Positions 59,999 through 64,000 of a stretch of 64,000 bases of DNA are shown piece after piece. Within the stretch, counting starts at the first letter, position 1; each line of letters opens with the position of its first letter. This stretch comes from Senecio squalidus (taxonomy: Eukaryota > Streptophyta > Magnoliopsida > Asterales > Asteraceae), in the NCBI GenBank assembly GCA_910822075.1, contig CAJVGC010000001.1:52109066-52173065 (forward strand), given 5' to 3'. The notes under the pieces are model-generated. The model saw only the letters and a list, made by a program, of their open reading frames with translations. It was not told the origin of the DNA and did not search any database. A program made the position numbers and the translations under genes.

Positions 59999-62493
59999 TT
60001 ACAATGGTGTCATTAGAGTAGGAATTTGACCGTGATTCGTAAAGTCAATCTTGTTCAATCTCAAGCAACATAGTACTTTCTCCGGTAATTCTTCTGGTTT
60101 TTGAGCCTGTTCCAAATGAATAATTGAAGCCACAAATGTTTGAATATCGAATAAAAAGTCTAGTAACCAAATGTAACTAAAATAGAAGTTGGTTACTTCA
60201 AATTGAACCTGAATTGTGAGTCCCAAGTTCAGTATCCCATTTTTAAGGCGGTCTCGAAATACTTCTAATCCCTTCCTTGCTATGTAACCAAACTTATGAA
60301 TGTCAAGGTCAACTTCAAAGTAATTTGGACCCTGCATTCGCGAAAAGTCAAAAGTACATGTTCCAACTTCCATTTAGTCTCAACAAGTTGATCCATGTTC
60401 GGTATTATTTTATGATGGAAAGATAAATAAAACTAGAAATATTGGACCTGATAAAATTCGTGTTGTGGACGTGAAAGAACGGGTTTTTGATTGTAAGCAT
60501 TCAAGAGCTTGTTTTCAGTATTATTGGAAACAAGGTCATCGGGGTTAACCACACCTACGAGAATCTTTAGCCTTTCTCTAAAAGGTACAACCGACTCTTT
60601 TCTGAATCCCTTCACTTTTTCCATTTCATCATCACCTAAACTCTGCACATACAGCGTGACGCTACACTTAACTTCTGGTTTAAAATCATAATCTAAATCT
60701 GAATGTTAAAGGAGTATATAGTCTCGAGAAAGCTAACTCAAAGATAAAAGTAACTAAAGCCCGGGAAAGTTTGAAATTTCAAATTAAGTAGTATCTTAGG
60801 TACCTTAATCAACCCCTGAAATTGAGGAGAGATGTCTTTCTCATATGTTTCAGAGAGTTTGAAATATAGAACAAGGCTCAAACCCTCGCCATCGTTTTTA
60901 CCAAGAAAAATAGGAGTAGGATATGTAGGCAACTGTAACAACGAAATAAATATTTATATAAATTTTTATCCCAGACCACGACTAAAAGTGTAAAAAGAGC
61001 CCCCAATGGAAAAAGGAAGAATTCGAACCTGAATATTGATAATAAAGAGAGACGGTAAATTGTTGTCTGCTTTTATAGAAGGAAGCTCAATGTGTTGAGC
61101 GACGTGGTTAACTTTTCTTGGGCACATAAAGAGATCAACACCAAACGGAATATAAGGACAATAATTTGGGGCCCTGTTTTTCTTCTTATCACTACAAATT
61201 AATTTCGAAGTTTAGCTTATGTTGTATGTAAGTAACATTCGTTAAATGGTAAGAGAAGTCAATAGCATACTTAAAGTAGGATTCACTTCGTAGAGTGAAA
61301 CACGAAGGGTCAATAGCAGACCAACATCTAGGAATCGCCTTCTCATCTTTACAACATGGGATTACGAGTCCTGCCCGTGGGCGATAAAATACTTTTTTTG
61401 AAGATTCTGCATAAACCAGAAGGTCTAATGTTATGTATGTAGTACTTCAACAATGTTTCGTCGTTTGTTCAATTAAGAGCATTATTTCGTAAAAATGAGA
61501 AGAAAAAAAATTAAAATATACTTACGAAGTTCATTGGCTTCTTCGTCATCAACTGAAGTTCTCTTTAGGGAAAGCCTGATAACCGTTGATCTCCTTGTCT
61601 CAGTCTGCGTACCTGCATCCAATGTTTTAAAGACGTTGGAAACGCATGTGTTTTTCCGCTGTCTATTTTCAAATAACTTTCATGGTATTCTTGGTACATA
61701 CATTTCTTTTCGACAATGCATGAAGATTTCTCATACAGAATTGCTTGTTTATCTGTTGCATTTGGGGATAAAAACATCACTATATAAAGAATAAACATAG
61801 CAAGATGCTATGACCTATAACGACACTTAATGATAATTCTAACAAACGACCCTTAAACTTCACCAATGACAATATACGATAATTCTAAGAAAGAGACAAT
61901 AAAAACATTTTGATAATCCAGCAATGGAAGAATTGACCGTTTTCATCCAAACCCAACAACTGCATAACCACCTACGGGCAATCACACGGTAGAAAGCATG
62001 ACAATGGGTGAAAAAGGGACGACCAACATGACAACTGACAACTAACTAAATACTATTTAACTCAACAAAGTAAGTTTGCATCTGTATGTTCGGGTGTTTG
62101 TCAAGTACCTGCATCCGCAGTACCAAATTTATCATCTGAATCTGAACCTGATTCTTCAAATACGCTGACCGAGTCAAACCATAATTCTTCTTGGTTAATG
62201 ACTGCAAGCAAAGTGTTTCTTATAAATTTAGAAAATAATAATTACAACAAAGGTGATGATAGAAACGAACGATGGAAAAATAATTCACCATTAGCATCAA
62301 TCGGAGTTACTTGGAACGTGGAATTTGAAGTCGTGCTTCGTGTACAAGTAGTTGTCTTTGTGTGAACAATTTCACTAACAGAAACACTTTTCTTCTTTCT
62401 TGTAGTTTCATACTTACTAATCTTTCTAGAACGAACACGCCGTGGTTTCTTTGCATTGTCCGGTTTAAATCCGGACGATGCACAATTACCCAT
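59999..62493 (-). CDS. EDR2-like protein (DUF1336), nine exons
   Basis: Exons on the minus strand: 62493-62289, 62201-62109, 61612-61526, 61406-61271, 61191-61029, 60932-60804, 60642-60448, 60331-60209, 60106-59999. All junctions are GT-AG and the parts join in frame to 1239 bp (412 residues plus stop). The N-terminus M-G-N-C-A-S-S is a myristoylation-type signal followed by a basic region. Exon 2 has E-L-W-F-D-S-V-S-V-F. The DUF1336/EDR2 C-terminal domain runs from exon 4 to the end: P-Y-I-P-F-G-V-D-L-F, D-G-E-G-L-S-L-V-L-Y-F-K-L-S-E, V-P-F-R-E-R-L-K-I-L, K-P-V-L-S-R-P-Q-H-E-F-Y, V-L-C-C-L-R-L-N-K-I-D. The short form lacks the PH and START domains of EDR2 itself, as usual in this subfamily. 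Its biochemical role is not known to me. Confidence 0.9.
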
Positions 62494-62651
62494 TCTTACT
62501 ATCCTTTGTCCCCGATGAAACCACAAGCTAGCTAGGACGATAAAAGAAATCAAAATAGTAAATAATGTCTAACAAGGATGATAATAACAAGAATTTGGTG
62601 TCATTAGAATTAAAAAAAAATACATATCTTATGATATTGACACCTATATAT

Positions 62652-63942
62652 TTTTATAAAGAGTTAATTACACGGATGGTCCTTAACCTTATACCCAAAT
62701 GACACTTTCAGTCCTAAATTTTGGATAATTACATGACTAGGCCTTTATTTGAAATCTTTGCACACGGAGAGTCCTTTGGTCCGTTAGGGTTAACTCAATT
62801 CTGTTAGTTATATCATAATGACCAATTTACCATTTTTGTCTTATTCGCAAAGGACCGTTTTTGTAATTATTATTATTTATTTTTTCTTTTTATTTGTCTT
62901 TTAAACTCAAATCTTTTATAGATCTTTAATAGTTCAAACTATATCAACCCCATCTCCATCACCGTCATGTCTCCGTCCACCACCACCATAAAAAAAATAA
63001 TGAAAAAAAAAAAGGTTAGCCTTACTTGTTTGTTTCCTCATTGATACATGTCTGCACATAGAAACACCTAGCCCCACCATAATATTATTCCAAAATCAAA
63101 TCAAAAGCAAATATTTGCAATAAACTCGCTGAGCCTAATTATGGCTGTATATTTACAGATCTGAGACTATGTTCAAATCGAAGTAAATGGTAGTATCGGT
63201 TTTGATTTACTCGCCGTGAACAGTAATGGAGTTCGTGTTGGTCGGACGACGAGGTGGGGTTCACCCGCCACCGCTGCCCTGCAACAACTCCGACGTCATG
63301 GTTCTAGATCTAAGCAGGGTGACTACCAGCTATATCCGTCAACAGCTCCGTCGATGTTTGTATGATTTTTTCTTACATAAATTGAATAATTTATTTGAAA
63401 GTTTTGGAAATTAATGAAAGGTTAAACTCAAAATTTTGAGGATTGATATTCAGAATTTAATTTAATTTTGGTATAGGATTTAGGTTTGATGTGTTCTTGA
63501 GGATTAGGGTTTAAAGAGATGATATTTTAGGAGTAAATGGAAGGGAAATTGGGTAAATTACTAAAAAACCTTCACATGTTTGGCAGATGATATCATTTAA
63601 TCGGAAAAATTACAAAAACGGAGAGATGACGGTGATGGAGATGGGGTTGATATACTTCGAACTATTAAAGATCTATATAAAAGATTTGAGTTTATAAAAG
63701 AAAAAAAAGAAAAAAAATTAATAATAATTACAAAAACAGTCCTTTGCGAATAAGACAAAAAGGGTAAATTGGTCATTATGATATAACTAACGGAATTGAG
63801 TTAACCCTAACGGACCAAAGGACTGTCCGTGTGCAAAGATTCCAAATAAAGGCCTAGTCATGTAATTATCCAAAATTTAGGACTGAAAGTGCCATTTGGA
63901 TATAAGGTTAAGGACCATCCGTGTAATTAACTCTTTTATAAA
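62652..63942. repeat. 9-bp target-site duplication of the MULE
   Basis: TTTTATAAA at 62652-62660 and again at 63934-63942, perfect and directly next to both ends of the inverted repeats. Confidence 0.92.
62661..63933. mobile_element. Non-autonomous Mutator-like element (MULE) with ~315-bp TIRs
   Basis: Terminal inverted repeats 62661-62976 and about 63619-63933 begin GAGTTAATTACACGGATGG and match at roughly 93-95% by eye over more than 300 bp. The perfect 9-bp target duplication is typical of Mutator elements. The 640-bp interior has no transposase; a short GC-richer part (63226-63360) may be captured host sequence. The near edge lies 167 bp upstream of the EDR2-like ATG, so it replaces or displaces that promoter region. 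Confidence 0.9.
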
Positions 63943-64000
63943 CAAATAATATAGTTGAAAATTTGAAATTATCACACTTACAAGAATGATTTATTCTTCA
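63943..64000. other. Flank of the MULE, nothing recognised
   Basis: 58 bp of AT-rich sequence to the window edge. Confidence 0.5.

Noticed and set aside
62661..63933. Inverted repeat as a microRNA precursor
   Set aside because: Perfect 9-bp target duplication and >300-bp arms fit a MULE; siRNA production is possible but a miRNA gene is not supported.

Overview
This is a plant nuclear window, about 80% transposable elements, with three protein-coding loci and one tRNA in its right half. The organism is a eudicot, most likely a member of the Asteraceae. This is an inference: the Copia elements carry an extra 3' ORF of a kind I associate with Asteraceae assemblies, together with Athila and Tat Ty3/gypsy elements. 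Positions 275-374 are a run of 100 N.

Left part (1-25.7 kb): three nested Ty1/Copia elements. Element C3 (minus strand) is the oldest host. Its 5' LTR is near 25321, followed by gag, protease-integrase, RT-RNase H, a long spacer and an extra ORF that runs off the left edge. Element C1 (204-4497, minus, TSD ACATC) sits inside the extra ORF of C3. Element C2 (9090-21203, plus, TSD ATTTT, two 535-bp LTRs) sits inside the pol of C3. C2 and C3 share the same layout and homologous extra ORFs, and all three Copia elements carry their own dense family of short dispersed motifs.

Middle part (25.7-40.5 kb): a degenerate Tat-type Ty3/gypsy element on the minus strand (G1), split between protease and gag by a plus-strand Athila-type element (G2, 30150-38801) with an env-like ORF.

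Right part (40.8-64 kb): tRNA-Gln(UUG); a complete group I WRKY transcription factor gene (four exons, 392 codons) whose 8.5-kb third intron holds a Copia element and a TIR element lying in a TA microsatellite; a CDK-like myristoylated-type kinase gene broken by three frameshifts; a stretch of Athila-like LTR debris with GC-rich palindromes and a 40-bp C run; a complete nine-exon EDR2-like (DUF1336) gene on the minus strand (412 codons); and a Mutator-like element with ~315-bp terminal inverted repeats and a perfect 9-bp TSD, 167 bp upstream of the EDR2-like start codon.

The most unusual signal is the set of element-specific short motif families (TTAATACTG/TTACTACGG in C2, TTCGNCGAA in C3, CTCAGTCTGAG in C1, CTGCGNCGCAG in G2). 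In C2 and C3 they occur in LTRs, leaders and spacers next to an extra non-pol gene. This looks like a cis-motif plus trans-factor arrangement, but that reading is a hypothesis. All exon models, boundaries and counts were worked out by eye from the sequence; no database search was possible.
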